Shown piece after piece: positions 9,601-16,653 of a stretch of DNA of 21,099 bases. Source of the DNA: Candidatus Hydrogenedentota bacterium (GTDB lineage Bacteria; Hydrogenedentota; Hydrogenedentia; Hydrogenedentales; JAGMZX01); the NCBI GenBank assembly GCA_029556545.1, contig JAKQEQ010000006.1, positions 1-21,099 on the forward strand. The letters are read 5' to 3'. Each line of letters starts with the position of its first letter. The first letter of the stretch is position 1. Below the pieces are notes generated by a model that was not told the origin of the DNA, did no database searches, and saw nothing but the letters and a program-made list of their open reading frames with translations. The translations under genes were made by a program, and so were the position numbers.

Positions 9601-10217
9601 TTCAGCGACCGCGTCTGCCGCTCGACCTCGACAATAATGTCGCGCAGGCGGAGCAAATTCTGGTCCGCGCTTTCGAGCTTGCGCATGGCCGTGCGCTTGC
9701 GTGTCTTGTACTTGATGATGCCCGCCGCTTCTTCGAAGAGGAAGCGCCGGTCCTCCGGTTTCGAACTGAGCACCATGTCGATCTTGCCCTGCCCGATGAG
9801 CGAGTAGGCGTTCGTGCCGATGCCCGTATCCATGAAGAGTTCCTGGACGTCGCGCAGGCGGCACGCCGCTCCGTTGAGCAGATATTCACTTTCACCGGAG
9901 CGGTAGAGACGACGCGAGACCTGGACCTCGGCGAAATCGACCGGCAGGCGCGAGTCCGCGTTGTCGAAAATGACGGTGACCTCGGCCATGCCCGTGGCCG
10001 CGCGGTGCTCGCTGCCGTTGAAGATCACGTCCTGCATGTGGCTGCCGCGCAGCGATTTCGGGCTCTGCTCGCCGAGCACCCATCGCAGGGCGTCCAGGAC
10101 ATTGCTCTTGCCCGACCCGTTCGGGCCGATGATGGCCGTGATTCCGGGCTCGAAAGGCAGACGGGTCCGGTCCGCAAACGACTTGAACCCGCTCATTTCA
10201 ATGCTTTTGAAATACAT
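6630..10217 (-). CDS. smc: Chromosome segregation protein SMC
   Basis: At 1195 residues this matches full-length bacterial SMC. The N-terminal ATPase head has FKSFADRT and Walker A GPNGSGKS (31-38), with the Q-loop/R-loop region around WVLGEQSPKSLRG. Two long coiled coils (about 175-500 and 680-1000, Glu/Arg/Ala/Gln-rich) flank a hinge at about 523-675 (ILGPVGEL... GGLTK). The C-terminal head has the ABC signature LSGGEQ (1096-1101) and Walker B FCVLDEVDAPLDD (about 1120-1132, D1124 and E1125). All ATPase motifs are intact. It condenses and segregates the chromosome with ScpA/ScpB, which are not in this window. It lies 34 nt downstream of the ymdB-like gene and overlaps the glycosyltransferase start, so it is probably in one transcription unit with them. 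Confidence 0.97.
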   Translation of the reverse strand: MYFKSIEMSGFKSFADRTRLPFEPGITAIIGPNGSGKSNVLDALRWVLGEQSPKSLRGSHMQDVIFNGSEHRAATGMAEVTVIFDNADSRLPVDFAEVQVSRRLYRSGESEYLLNGAACRLRDVQELFMDTGIGTNAYSLIGQGKIDMVLSSKPEDRRFLFEEAAGIIKYKTRKRTAMRKLESADQNLLRLRDIIVEVERQTRSLKRQVAAAIRHRKLTEELRALEIRGSWLKFRQLTSEVVRLKEQYASAQNTYEAAAAELSGREAREEKLNLERIEVERALTARREGVHQIDSDMERIESDIALLRKEIDFSKQQQEQARTEHAEYTERAARILEASRETERRAAAIQADIAACNEEIARKQEEHEALSRQFGEAGARVEEARARAVEAVHSRTRTQDEIEAIEGALERLDVQLGEVYERQEQRNARIEAVAADLRIAQEQAQQGQGRLATLEQDRQDTSSEHAKTAAALEKAASALQSLREQKSSLEARLHSLRELRDSFEGYAAGVRAVMQARQEGIAACRGILGPVGELLSTDKDHEVAIEAALGGNINNIVVEDADAAKDAITFLKENRAGRVTFLPLDTIRGGKHDDTDALAGMPGIIGPAIDFVQFDPRIRPAVAYLLWNTVIVATIDDAIRIARSERRFPRLVTLEGEVVSSAGAVTGGLTKHQSRGLLGRTAEIEELEGQVSDTGAKLEDAAARARDLGATLQELARRRDTLLEEADTTRRALSETEVAVARLSTELDSLTQAAAHAGEERDGLVSQREQLEQRRKEALARVSGIESDDEAVQRQVAEAQDAAAQARQAVSLCSDALADLRVRVAGLTQNLEEAERNRQRELDDHQDALKEAARRLEFTEELQTREKDIEEAIAAKTERARALSEGREQAQAKVIESGNRQQQLLAEITEVGGALKELRQRSDAVMKEVHALDKDLTHHEDQIAFFQERIQTEYHVALPALTEEDVGTDELDEETRERTIKHHRDALQRLGTVNLMAIEEYEALEQRLKFLTTQEEDLRKARETLLGVIDRIDKTIIAMFKETFETIGENFKEYFRRLFNGGHARIYLLNEDDPLESGIEIEARPPGKKPQTISLLSGGEQALTAIALLFSIFRAKPSPFCVLDEVDAPLDDANIWRFLSLVDEFTSQSQFVIITHNKQTMSRADALFGVTQQERGVSEVVSVRFEEIADAEAPV

Positions 10218-10233
10218 GGCAACCTTATCGCCG

Positions 10234-10249
10234 CTCCCCGAAAGGGGAG
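10234..10249 (-). other. Small stem-loop between ymdB-like gene and smc
   Basis: CTCCCC and GGGGAG form a 6-bp stem around a 4-nt loop in the 34-nt gap between the ymdB-like stop and the smc ATG. There is no U-tract. It lies just upstream of the weak smc ribosome-binding region (AAGG), so it could tune smc translation or transcript processing; this is inference. Confidence 0.4.
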
Positions 10250-10251
10250 TT

Positions 10252-11034
10252 TCACGCTTCCTCGCGCACGATCCGCTCGATCGACACCGCCCGCCCCGAA
10301 GCGTCGTCCGCCTCGACCAGCACGGCGTTCAGCCATACCGGGCCTTTGGCCACGTGGAACTGGCGCGGCAGCCCGGTGATGAACTTCGTGATCACGGCGT
10401 CCCGTTCCGTGCCGATCACGCCGTCCCGCGGTCCCGTCATGCCGATATCGGTAATGTATGCCGTTCCGCCGGGGAGTATGCGCTCATCCGCCGTCGGCAC
10501 GTGCGTGTGCGTCCCGAGCACGGCGGTGCATTGTCCATCCAGATGCCATCCGAAGGCAACCTTCTCGGACGTGGCCTCGGCGTGAAAGTCGACAATCGTA
10601 ACATGCGCTTGCGCGCGCAGCGCTTCGAGTTCGCGCGCCGCGCACGCGAAGGGACACTCGAACGGCGTCATAAACACGCGCCCCATTACGTTGAGCAGCG
10701 CCAGACGGCGCCTATCCGGCAAGGTCAACACCGCCGCACCGCGCCCGGGAACCCCGGCGGGGAAATTGGCGGGCCGCACCACGTCCGTCATGCCGTCGAT
10801 GGCGGACATCAAGGGCGCTTTGCGCCAGGCATGATTTCCCATCGTGAAACCGGCCACGCCGGCTTCGCGCAGGGTATCGAGCACCTCGGGCGTGGCGCCG
10901 AGCCCGCCGGCCGCGTTTTCCGCATTGGCCAGCACGATATCGACGCCGAATTCGTCGCGCAAGTCGGGCAGCCACTGCGCCACGGCGCGCCGGCCCGGGC
11001 GCCCCACGATATCGCCGAGAAACAGAATTCTCAT
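10252..11034 (-). CDS. ymdB: YmdB-like metallophosphoesterase (2',3'-cyclic-nucleotide phosphodiesterase family)
   Basis: ATG 11034 gives 260 residues starting MRILFLGDIVGRPGR, exactly where the family begins. The frame stays open upstream to 11127, but that extension is translated 9-bp repeat DNA and should be excluded. Metal and catalytic motifs of the TIGR00282-type family are present: D8 in GDIVGRPGR, NAENAAGG (37-44), GNHAW (66-70, H68), VDFHAEATSEK (148-158, H151) and GTHTHVPTADE (174-184, H176/H178). TDIGMTGPRDGVIG (195-208) is also typical. B. subtilis YmdB hydrolyses 2',3'-cAMP and affects RNA turnover and developmental choice, and its gene lies next to rny, as here. The substrate in this organism is inferred. 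Confidence 0.93.
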   Translation of the reverse strand: MRILFLGDIVGRPGRRAVAQWLPDLRDEFGVDIVLANAENAAGGLGATPEVLDTLREAGVAGFTMGNHAWRKAPLMSAIDGMTDVVRPANFPAGVPGRGAAVLTLPDRRRLALLNVMGRVFMTPFECPFACAARELEALRAQAHVTIVDFHAEATSEKVAFGWHLDGQCTAVLGTHTHVPTADERILPGGTAYITDIGMTGPRDGVIGTERDAVITKFITGLPRQFHVAKGPVWLNAVLVEADDASGRAVSIERIVREEA

Positions 11035-11067
11035 CGGTTCCAATGCGCTCCGCGCGTGAAGGCCAAT

Positions 11068-11240
11068 GGACCTAAAGGACGTAAAGGACGCAAGGGACAC
11101 AAACGACCGAAAGGCCCCGAAGGACACGAGACCACCGCGGTATTTGGGCTGGTCGCATAATGCGCGGTCTTGCCCCGTTTCTCCTTCACGTCCTCCTCGC
11201 GCCTTCTCGAACTCTTGGTCCCTGCGGTCCCTTCGGTTTC
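11068..11240. repeat. Inverted pair of 9-bp repeat arrays (GGACNNAAA)
   Basis: On the + strand seven contiguous 9-mers run from 11068 to 11130 (GGACCTAAA, GGACGTAAA, GGACGCAAG, GGACACAAA, CGACCGAAA, GGCCCCGAA, GGACACGAG). On the - strand a more decayed array of the same unit occupies about 11176-11240 (for example GGACCGCAG, GGACCAAGA, GGACGTGAA). The purine-rich and pyrimidine-rich arms can pair as a long imperfect hairpin in the rny-ymdB transcript. The gap between rny and ymdB (11035-11257) is made almost wholly of this element. It is not a gene, although it is open in several frames. Confidence 0.75.
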
Positions 11241-11257
11241 TTGTCGTCGCGCGCCGG

Positions 11258-12826
11258 CTACTTGGCCACCTCGACGGCCCGGGTCTCTCGCACCACCGTA
11301 ATTTTGATCTCGCCCGGATACGTCATTTCCGCTTCAACCTTCCGCGCGATGTCCCGCGCCAGCAAGACCGCGTCCGCATCGGTGATCTTGTTCGGCTCGA
11401 CAACGATGCGGACCTCGCGGCCCGCCTGCAAGGCGTAGGACTTCTCGACGCCCGTGAAGGTATCGGCAATCTGTTCGAGCTGCTCGAGACGCTTGACGTA
11501 GTGCTGCATGGACTCGCTGCGCGCGCCGGGCCGCGCGGCGGACAACGCGTCCGCCGCCTGGACCAGCACGGCGGTCAGGCCTTCCATAGGCATTTCGCCG
11601 TGGTGCGCGCCGATGGCGTTGGCAATCGCCTCCGTCTCCCCATAGCGCCGGGCCAGGTCGTGCCCGAGCACGGCGTGCGACCCTTCGACCTCGTGGGTCA
11701 GGGCTTTGCCGATGTCGTGGATGAGGCCGGCGCGCTTGACTTCGGCGATATTGATGCCGAGTTCGGCGCCCATCACCGCGCAGAGGTGGCAGACCTCGAG
11801 CGAGTGGCGCAGCACGTTCTGGCCGTAGGAAGTGCGGAAGCTCAGGCGCCCGAGCAGCTTGACGATCTCGGGGTGAAGCCCGTGCACGTCCGCCTCGAGG
11901 CAGGCCTGCTCGCCCCGTTCTTTGATCGTCTGGGCGATTTCCTCGTTGACCTTGACCACCATTTCCTCGATGCGCGCCGGGTGGATGCGTCCGTCTGAAA
12001 CGAGGCGCTCGAGGGTAACGCGGGCCACTTCGCGCCGAATCGGGTCGAAGCCGGAAAGTATGACGGCCTCGGGGGTGTCGTCGATGATCACGTTGATCCC
12101 CGTCGCGTTCTCGAGCGCGCGGATGTTCCGGCCCTCACGCCCGATGATCCGGCCCTTCATTTCGTCGTTGGGCAGCGCCACCACCGAAACCGTGGACTCG
12201 GCCACGTGGTCCGCCGCGCACCGCTGGATGGCCTCGCCGATGATCCAACGCGCCTTCTTCTCCGCGGTTTCCCGAGCCTCCTCCTCGATCTTCTTCAGTT
12301 GCAGGGCGCAATCGCGCTTCACTTCGTTTTCGAGGTTGTGGAAGAGTTCGCGCCGCGCCTGGTCCGCCGTCATGCCCGAGATGGCCTCGAGCCGTTCCGT
12401 CTGCCGCGCGATGATCGCCGCGACCTTCTCTCTTTCCTTCTCAACGACTTTCTCGCGTCGGACGAGGTCGCGCTCTTGCGCGTTCAACTCGTTGGCCTTC
12501 TTGTCCAGCGTCTCGGTCCGCTTATCGAGGGCTTCCTCCTTCGTTTGCAGCCGTTTTTCGAAACTGGCCAGTTCCCGGCGCTGCTCGCGGCCATCTTTCT
12601 CGACCCGCGCCCGCAGGTCGATCTCCAATTCCTTGAGACTGGTCTTTGCGTCCTTGAGGATTGAAGCGGCGTCCTTCTCCGCATTGCTCATGATCTGGCC
12701 GGCGTCGCGTTTGGCTTTCCCAAGCACGCTGTTGCCGCGCCATCGCGCCATCAGTACGGTGGCCACAATGCCGAGGATAAGACCCGCCGCCGCAATCCCG
12801 ACAAGGACAAGAATCATGCTGTTCAT
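11258..12826 (-). CDS. rny: Ribonuclease Y
   Basis: The 522-residue protein has the complete RNase Y layout: an N-terminal membrane anchor (residues 3-26, [20 protein letters not shown]), a long charged coiled coil (about 35-200), a KH RNA-binding domain with [10 protein letters not shown] (225-234), and an HD phosphohydrolase domain with HSLEVCHL (341-348), the HD pair H370-D371 in [14 protein letters not shown] (406-411) and D426. Length is the family norm. It is a membrane-tethered endonuclease that starts mRNA decay. ATG 12826 is preceded by AAAGGA at 7-nt spacing. A perfect consensus promoter about 290 nt upstream and a structured leader suggest post-transcriptional control, possibly autoregulation; this last point is inference. 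Confidence 0.97.
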   Translation of the reverse strand: MNSMILVLVGIAAAGLILGIVATVLMARWRGNSVLGKAKRDAGQIMSNAEKDAASILKDAKTSLKELEIDLRARVEKDGREQRRELASFEKRLQTKEEALDKRTETLDKKANELNAQERDLVRREKVVEKEREKVAAIIARQTERLEAISGMTADQARRELFHNLENEVKRDCALQLKKIEEEARETAEKKARWIIGEAIQRCAADHVAESTVSVVALPNDEMKGRIIGREGRNIRALENATGINVIIDDTPEAVILSGFDPIRREVARVTLERLVSDGRIHPARIEEMVVKVNEEIAQTIKERGEQACLEADVHGLHPEIVKLLGRLSFRTSYGQNVLRHSLEVCHLCAVMGAELGINIAEVKRAGLIHDIGKALTHEVEGSHAVLGHDLARRYGETEAIANAIGAHHGEMPMEGLTAVLVQAADALSAARPGARSESMQHYVKRLEQLEQIADTFTGVEKSYALQAGREVRIVVEPNKITDADAVLLARDIARKVEAEMTYPGEIKITVVRETRAVEVAK

Positions 12827-13113
12827 GCTGTCGTCCTTTCAGTCCTGTTCGGGAACACGTCAAGGCGGTTTCGCCCGGCGGGAAGCGGAACGCGGGAAAG
12901 GGCCTCGGGAGGATTAGCACATTCCAAGAGCGCGGGCCGCAACCGGTTGCGCGCTCGAAAGGTTCTCTAACTCCACCACAACATCGTCTGCATCAGATCG
13001 CCAAGAAAAGGCGGTGAAGAATCTATCAGGACGCCTCCGCGAGGCGCGTACCATGCTTCCTTCACAAGGCCTTGCCATTTCCCAACCTACCGCCGGGTAA
13101 ATCTGCCAATAGT
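12827..13113 (-). ncRNA. Long structured 5' leader of rny or an independent small RNA
   Basis: About 287 nt separate the predicted transcription start (near 13113) from the rny ATG. Four nested helices can form in order: CAGAT (13105-13101) with ATCTG (12998-12994); GGCGG (13094-13090) with CCGCC (13014-13010); GTGAAG (13065-13060) with CTTCAC (13019-13014, sharing one base with the previous helix); and a terminal hairpin CGCCTC/GAGGCG (13046-13032). A separate strong hairpin follows at 12956-12928 (7-bp stem GAGCGCG/CGCGCTC enclosing a GCAACCGGTTGC palindrome). No U-tract terminator is visible before rny. The rod-like fold would suit a 6S-type or other small RNA, or an RNase Y-sensitive leader, but I recognise no known family. 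Confidence 0.4.
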
Positions 13114-13120
13114 GGGAGTT

Positions 13121-13149
13121 ATTATAGGGGTGTCCAGCGATGATGTCAA
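13121..13149 (-). promoter_or_regulatory. Perfect sigma70 consensus promoter upstream of rny
   Basis: On the - strand TTGACA (13149-13144), a 17-nt spacer (13143-13127) and TATAAT (13126-13121) match the housekeeping consensus at all twelve positions. A second TTGACA lies 22 nt further upstream (13171-13166). The expected start is near 13113, about 290 nt before the rny ATG. A full-consensus promoter is rare for an ordinary protein gene in GC-rich DNA and suggests strong constitutive transcription, as for an abundant RNA. Confidence 0.8.
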
Positions 13150-13469
13150 TCAAGGCAGTAGTCGCTGTCAAAACTCGTTAGAAATGTCAGGGTGTGTCCG
13201 ATGGCGCACTTCGCTCTAGCGTGACTCTCCGCGGAATTCGGAACGGGGCGGGGGATGTGATAGATAGCGCGGGCGGCGGGGAAGCGGGCTACTCCCCGGA
13301 GGCGTCCAGCGAGTCTTGCCGGGGAGCAAACCGGAGCGCAGCGGCAGGGGGAGTGCTATCGTGATTCCGCATTTGACTGGGCGCGGGGTTCGGGGGTAGG
13401 CTGGATGGGTCGGGGGATGAACCCTCCGAACGAGGCGCCCGAAGTGCGCGAACAGGGGAGGCTTAGGCC
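13150..13469. other. Intergenic region between divergent rny and aminotransferase genes
   Basis: No credible coding region is seen here. It holds a long hairpin CTCCCCGG (13292-13299) with CCGGGGAG (13319-13326), 8-bp stem and 19-nt loop, plus the possible aminotransferase promoter. The stretch 13185-13260 shows nothing recognisable. A TTG-initiated 85-codon frame on the - strand (13171-12914) starts upstream of the rny promoter and resembles nothing, so it is not called. Confidence 0.5.
13373..13402 (+). promoter_or_regulatory. Possible promoter of the aminotransferase gene
   Basis: TTGACT (13373-13378) and TAGGCT (13397-13402) are separated by 18 nt, giving a predicted start near 13409 and a 60-nt leader. 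The -10 box is a weak match, so this is tentative. Confidence 0.35.
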
Positions 13470-14816
13470 ATGCAGTCGAGCAAGAATAGCCTGAAAGAGA
13501 CGCGGCGAGGATTTCTGAAGACGGCGAGCGCGGCGGGCGCCGCGCTGTACCTGGGCGGCGTGGAAAGCGGGAAGGCGGCGGCCGCGCCGGCGAAGGTCGA
13601 GACGCTGGCGTTGAACGGCGGCCCGAAGGCGGTGACCGCGGCGGCGGCGGGCGCGACGAAATGGCCGCTTTACGGGGAGGATGAGATTGCGGCGGTCGCG
13701 GAACTGTTGCGCAGTCCGGGGTACGGTCCGGTGGCCGAGTTCGAGGAGGCGTGGAAGTCGTATCACGGGTGCGCTTATGTTAAGGCGCACTGTAACGGCA
13801 CGAACGCGCTGACGTCGATGCTGTTCGCGCTCGACTTGCCGCCCGGCAGCGAGGTGCTCGTGGCGGATTACAGCACGTGGTTTCCGGTGGTGCCGATGCG
13901 GTTCTTTGACTTGGTCCCGGTCTTTGTCGACGTGAATCCGCGCACGATGAACATCGACGTCGAGGACTGCAAGCGGCGGCTGACGGCGAAGACGCGGGCG
14001 ATCATGCCGGTGCACTGGTACGGCGTGCCGTGCGATATGGACGATATCTGTGAGTTCGCGAAGGAGCACGGCCTCGAGGTGGTCGAGGACGCGAGCCACG
14101 CCCACGGCGCGCGGGTGAAGGATACACTCATCGGGAATTGGGGGCGCATGGCCGGTTTCAGCCTCCAGACCGGCAAGCCACTGCCCGCCATCGAGGGCGG
14201 TGTGGCCATGTACAAGCAGCAGGGGGACTTCGAGCGCGCCGTCACGTACGGCAATTACGACTTGCCGCGCACGTTCCCCGAGGACAGCCCGTACCGCAAG
14301 TACCAGGGCACGGCCTTTGGGTCGAAACTGCGCATTCACCCCGTGGCCGCCATCCTGGCGCGCATCCAGCTCGGGAAGCTTGACGAGTACAATCGCGTCG
14401 GCATGAGCCAGCTTCGCCGGCTGAACGACCGCATAACGCAGTTGCCCGGCCTGAGCGAGCAGTACGCGCGGCCCGACATGCAGCGGGTGTGCTATTCGAG
14501 CAACCTGATGTTCATCGACGAGCAGGCGGCGGGCATGTCGCGCGCGGCGGCGGTGAAGGCGCTTCAGGCGGAGGGCGTCGACGTGGGCGAATACTCCTGG
14601 ACCCTGCTGCACACGTACCCGATATTCAGCGAGTCGCAGTGGTGGCGGCATATGCCCGTTCTGCCCGTGCCCGATTCCGTGCCCGGCTGCGACGAGGCGA
14701 ACCGCAAGGCGATTCGGCTACCGTACTTCACGTCCGAGCAGCCCGAGTTGGTCGATCAGTACATTGCGGCCTTCGAGAAGGTCTGGGCGCACCGGGACGC
14801 GATCGGCAGGACGTGA
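13470..14816 (+). CDS. Tat-signal DegT/AHBA-synthase-like PLP aminotransferase
   Basis: ATG 13470 follows GGGGAG (13455-13460). Residues 1-40 form a twin-arginine signal: TRRGFLKTA, then an Ala/Gly-rich hydrophobic stretch (SAAGAALYLGG) ending in Ala-rich sequence. The remaining 400 or so residues are a DegT/DnrJ/EryC1/StrS aminotransferase with D207 in VEDASHAHGA (the PLP pyridine-nitrogen Asp) and K236 in SLQTGKPLPAIEGG (Schiff-base Lys). So the enzyme looks active, and the motif is closer to AHBA synthase-like members than to sugar aminotransferases. Family members normally transaminate nucleotide-linked keto-sugars in the cytoplasm; a Tat signal implies a PLP-loaded folded enzyme exported to the periplasm, where the substrate is unknown. 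It has no sugar-biosynthesis neighbours. Family is confident, substrate is not. Confidence 0.9.
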   Translation: MQSSKNSLKETRRGFLKTASAAGAALYLGGVESGKAAAAPAKVETLALNGGPKAVTAAAAGATKWPLYGEDEIAAVAELLRSPGYGPVAEFEEAWKSYHGCAYVKAHCNGTNALTSMLFALDLPPGSEVLVADYSTWFPVVPMRFFDLVPVFVDVNPRTMNIDVEDCKRRLTAKTRAIMPVHWYGVPCDMDDICEFAKEHGLEVVEDASHAHGARVKDTLIGNWGRMAGFSLQTGKPLPAIEGGVAMYKQQGDFERAVTYGNYDLPRTFPEDSPYRKYQGTAFGSKLRIHPVAAILARIQLGKLDEYNRVGMSQLRRLNDRITQLPGLSEQYARPDMQRVCYSSNLMFIDEQAAGMSRAAAVKALQAEGVDVGEYSWTLLHTYPIFSESQWWRHMPVLPVPDSVPGCDEANRKAIRLPYFTSEQPELVDQYIAAFEKVWAHRDAIGRT

Positions 14817-14820
14817 ACGG

Positions 14821-14875
14821 GTTCGGAGTGCCGCCTTCAGGTCGCCGAATACGGGCTGAAGCCCGCACACCGAAC
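14821..14875. repeat. 55-bp imperfect palindromic element after the aminotransferase gene
   Basis: Left arm 14821-14840 and right arm 14856-14875 are inverted repeats matching at 17 of 20 positions (GTTCGGAGTGC against GCACACCGAAC, and CTTCAG against CTGAAG), around a 15-nt centre. It begins 5 nt after the stop codon. No U-tract follows, so a standard terminator is not supported. The shape suggests a REP-like or non-autonomous palindromic repeat. The rest of the gap to 15015 contains an AT-rich patch (14930-14955) with TTGAAA and a GTTGTGCAAC palindrome (14951-14960), possibly a promoter/operator. Confidence 0.65.
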
Positions 14876-15015
14876 TGTCGGTGGAGCACTGAGATAGGCG
14901 CCCAGTGGGTGGAGCGGACAATTCCAGTCTAACTTGAAAATCTAGAAAAAGTTGTGCAACGATACGGGGAAACGGGGTCTGGGTCTCAAAGCACATATAC
15001 CGGGAGGATCATGCC

Positions 15016-16572
15016 ATGTCCAAAGTGGTCAGCGCGGACGAAGCGGTAGGCCGGATTCGCGACGGGGCGACAGTGCTCATCGTGCCGATGCCGTCGGAGG
15101 AGGTCTACCCGGCGTTCGCTCGGGTCTTCAAGGCGACGGGCTCGCCGAAGGACCTTACGATGCTTTGGGCGGCGGGTCTCGGGCCGTTCAGCATGGAGGC
15201 CCAGGGCATGAACCATTTCGCGGTTCCGGGCATGGTCCAGCGGATCATCGCGGCGCACATCGGGTTGAATCATGCGGTGATGCGGATGGTGGCGATGAAC
15301 CAGTGCGAGATGTACATCTGGCCGCAGGGGACGATGTGCCAGTGGTACCGCGAGGTGGCGGCGAAGCGGCCGGGTCTGCTCACGCGGGTGGGGCTGCACA
15401 CGTTCATCGATCCGCGCGTCGAGGGCGGCAAGGCGAACGAGCGCACGCGCGCGTGCGAGGACCTTATCGAGGTGGTGCATCTCGGGGGGCGGGAGATGTT
15501 GTGGTATAAGCCCATGCCCATCGACGTGGCGGTCATCCGGGCGACGACCGCCGACCCGAACGGGAACCTGACGTGCGAGGACGAGGCGCTGCGTATGGAA
15601 ATCTTCGAGGGGGCGCTTGCCGCGAAGAACTGCGGCGGGATCGTTATTGCGCAGGTGGCCCGTGTGAGCGACGCGCCGGCGCGTCCCTACGAGGTGATTG
15701 TGCCGGGGATTTTCGTCGATCACGTGGTGGTCGCCCAGACGCCGGAAGCGCACCCGCACACGCTCTTTGTGCAACGCGACGATTCGTATACGGGGGCGGT
15801 CCGGGCGGACGTGTCCAAAGAGCTTGCGGCGATGCCGCTGAACAGTGAGAAGGTTATCTGTCGTCGGGCGGCGATGGAACTCAAGCCGGGGATGGTGGTG
15901 AACCTTGGCATCGGCGTGCCGATGGAGGTGGCGCAGGTGGCGGCGGAAGAACGGATATTGGATCGAATAACGCTGACCACTGAGATCGGGGTTATCGGCG
16001 GGGTGCCGCAAGGCGGGAAGAACTTCGGCCCGGCCAAGAACCCGGAGGCGTTTATTTCTCAGGCGGCCATGTTCGACTTCTACGACGGCGGCGGGCTCGA
16101 TGTGACGTGCGTGGGCATGGCCGAGGTGGACCGCGAGGGCAACGTGAACGTGAGCCGGCTGGGTCCCAAGGTCATCGGCAGTGGCGGCTTCGTCAATATC
16201 ACCCACGCATCGAAGAAGTGCCTGTTTTGCGGCGAATTCGACGCGGGCGGCGCGAAGACAGTCATCGAGGACGGGCGTCTGGTTGTCCGGCAACACGGCC
16301 AAGTGGCCAAGTTCGTGGAGGCGGTGCAGCAGATCACTTTCAGCGGCCAGACGGCACGAGAGGATGGCCGCGAGGTCCTCTATGTGACGGAGCGGTGCGT
16401 CTTCAAGCTCGTGCCGGAAGGGCTTCTACTGGTCGAGGTCGCGCCGGGCGTGGATATCCAGCGCGACATTCTCGATCGCATGGCGTTCCGGCCCATCGTG
16501 CCGGATGCGGTCGCCACGATGCCGGAGGCCATCTTCCGCGACGCGCCGCTGGGATTGAATGGGGTGGCGTAG
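15016..16572 (+). CDS. Fused family I CoA-transferase (acyl-CoA:acetate/propionate type)
   Basis: The 518-residue protein carries both halves of family I CoA-transferases in one chain, as in YdiF and propionate CoA-transferase (Pct). The first half has the N-terminal IRDGATVLI segment; the second has KPGMVVNLGIGVP (290-302) and the catalytic Glu E323 in TTEIGVIGG, matching the conserved ExGxxGG signature. It would swap CoA between an acyl-CoA and a free carboxylate through a glutamyl-CoA thioester, in the cytoplasm. ATG 15016 follows GGGAGG (15002-15007); an ATG at 15011 is out of frame. It precedes the Por operon, suggesting it uses or recycles the acyl-CoA made there. An intrinsic terminator-like hairpin 82 nt downstream suggests partly separate transcription. 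Exact acyl specificity cannot be read. Confidence 0.9.
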   Translation: MSKVVSADEAVGRIRDGATVLIVPMPSEEVYPAFARVFKATGSPKDLTMLWAAGLGPFSMEAQGMNHFAVPGMVQRIIAAHIGLNHAVMRMVAMNQCEMYIWPQGTMCQWYREVAAKRPGLLTRVGLHTFIDPRVEGGKANERTRACEDLIEVVHLGGREMLWYKPMPIDVAVIRATTADPNGNLTCEDEALRMEIFEGALAAKNCGGIVIAQVARVSDAPARPYEVIVPGIFVDHVVVAQTPEAHPHTLFVQRDDSYTGAVRADVSKELAAMPLNSEKVICRRAAMELKPGMVVNLGIGVPMEVAQVAAEERILDRITLTTEIGVIGGVPQGGKNFGPAKNPEAFISQAAMFDFYDGGGLDVTCVGMAEVDREGNVNVSRLGPKVIGSGGFVNITHASKKCLFCGEFDAGGAKTVIEDGRLVVRQHGQVAKFVEAVQQITFSGQTAREDGREVLYVTERCVFKLVPEGLLLVEVAPGVDIQRDILDRMAFRPIVPDAVATMPEAIFRDAPLGLNGVA

Positions 16573-16618
16573 GCGACGAGACAGAGCACTGCAAGGTCCC
16601 GGCGCGCCGGCACGATGA

Positions 16619-16647
16619 TTGTAAGGCGCGTCATCGCGTGGTAAAAT
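16619..16647 (+). promoter_or_regulatory. Promoter for the por operon
   Basis: TTGTAA (16619-16624), a 17-nt spacer (16625-16641) and TAAAAT (16642-16647) give a good sigma70 match with ideal spacing. The predicted start near 16654 lies downstream of the in-frame ATG at 16646, which supports the later TTG start of porG. Confidence 0.55.
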
Positions 16648-16653
16648 GCGAGG

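Noticed and set aside
7629-10379. 916-codon + strand frame opposite smc
   Set aside because: Shadow of the SMC coiled-coil codons. It runs through the intergenic stem-loop and has no recognisable domain; SMC on the - strand has every ATPase motif.
12955-12985. tmRNA or tRNA 3' end on the + strand (CTCCACCA with a preceding GGTTC)
   Set aside because: The T-arm does not pair, there is no matching acceptor 5' strand, and no tag-reading frame is visible.
13035-13080. SRP (4.5S-like) RNA resemblance on the - strand: GAAGGAAGCA
   Set aside because: A 10-nt match to the domain IV apical region is present, but the conserved GGUCAGG side does not match and flanking strands do not extend the stem.
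12914-13171. 85-codon - strand frame in the rny leader
   Set aside because: It begins with TTG upstream of the -35 box, so it could not be translated from the rny promoter transcript, and it resembles no known protein.
13181-13215. Possible insertion-sequence end (TGTCAGGGTGTGTCC)
   Set aside because: No matching inverted copy, target duplication or transposase fragment is seen in the window.
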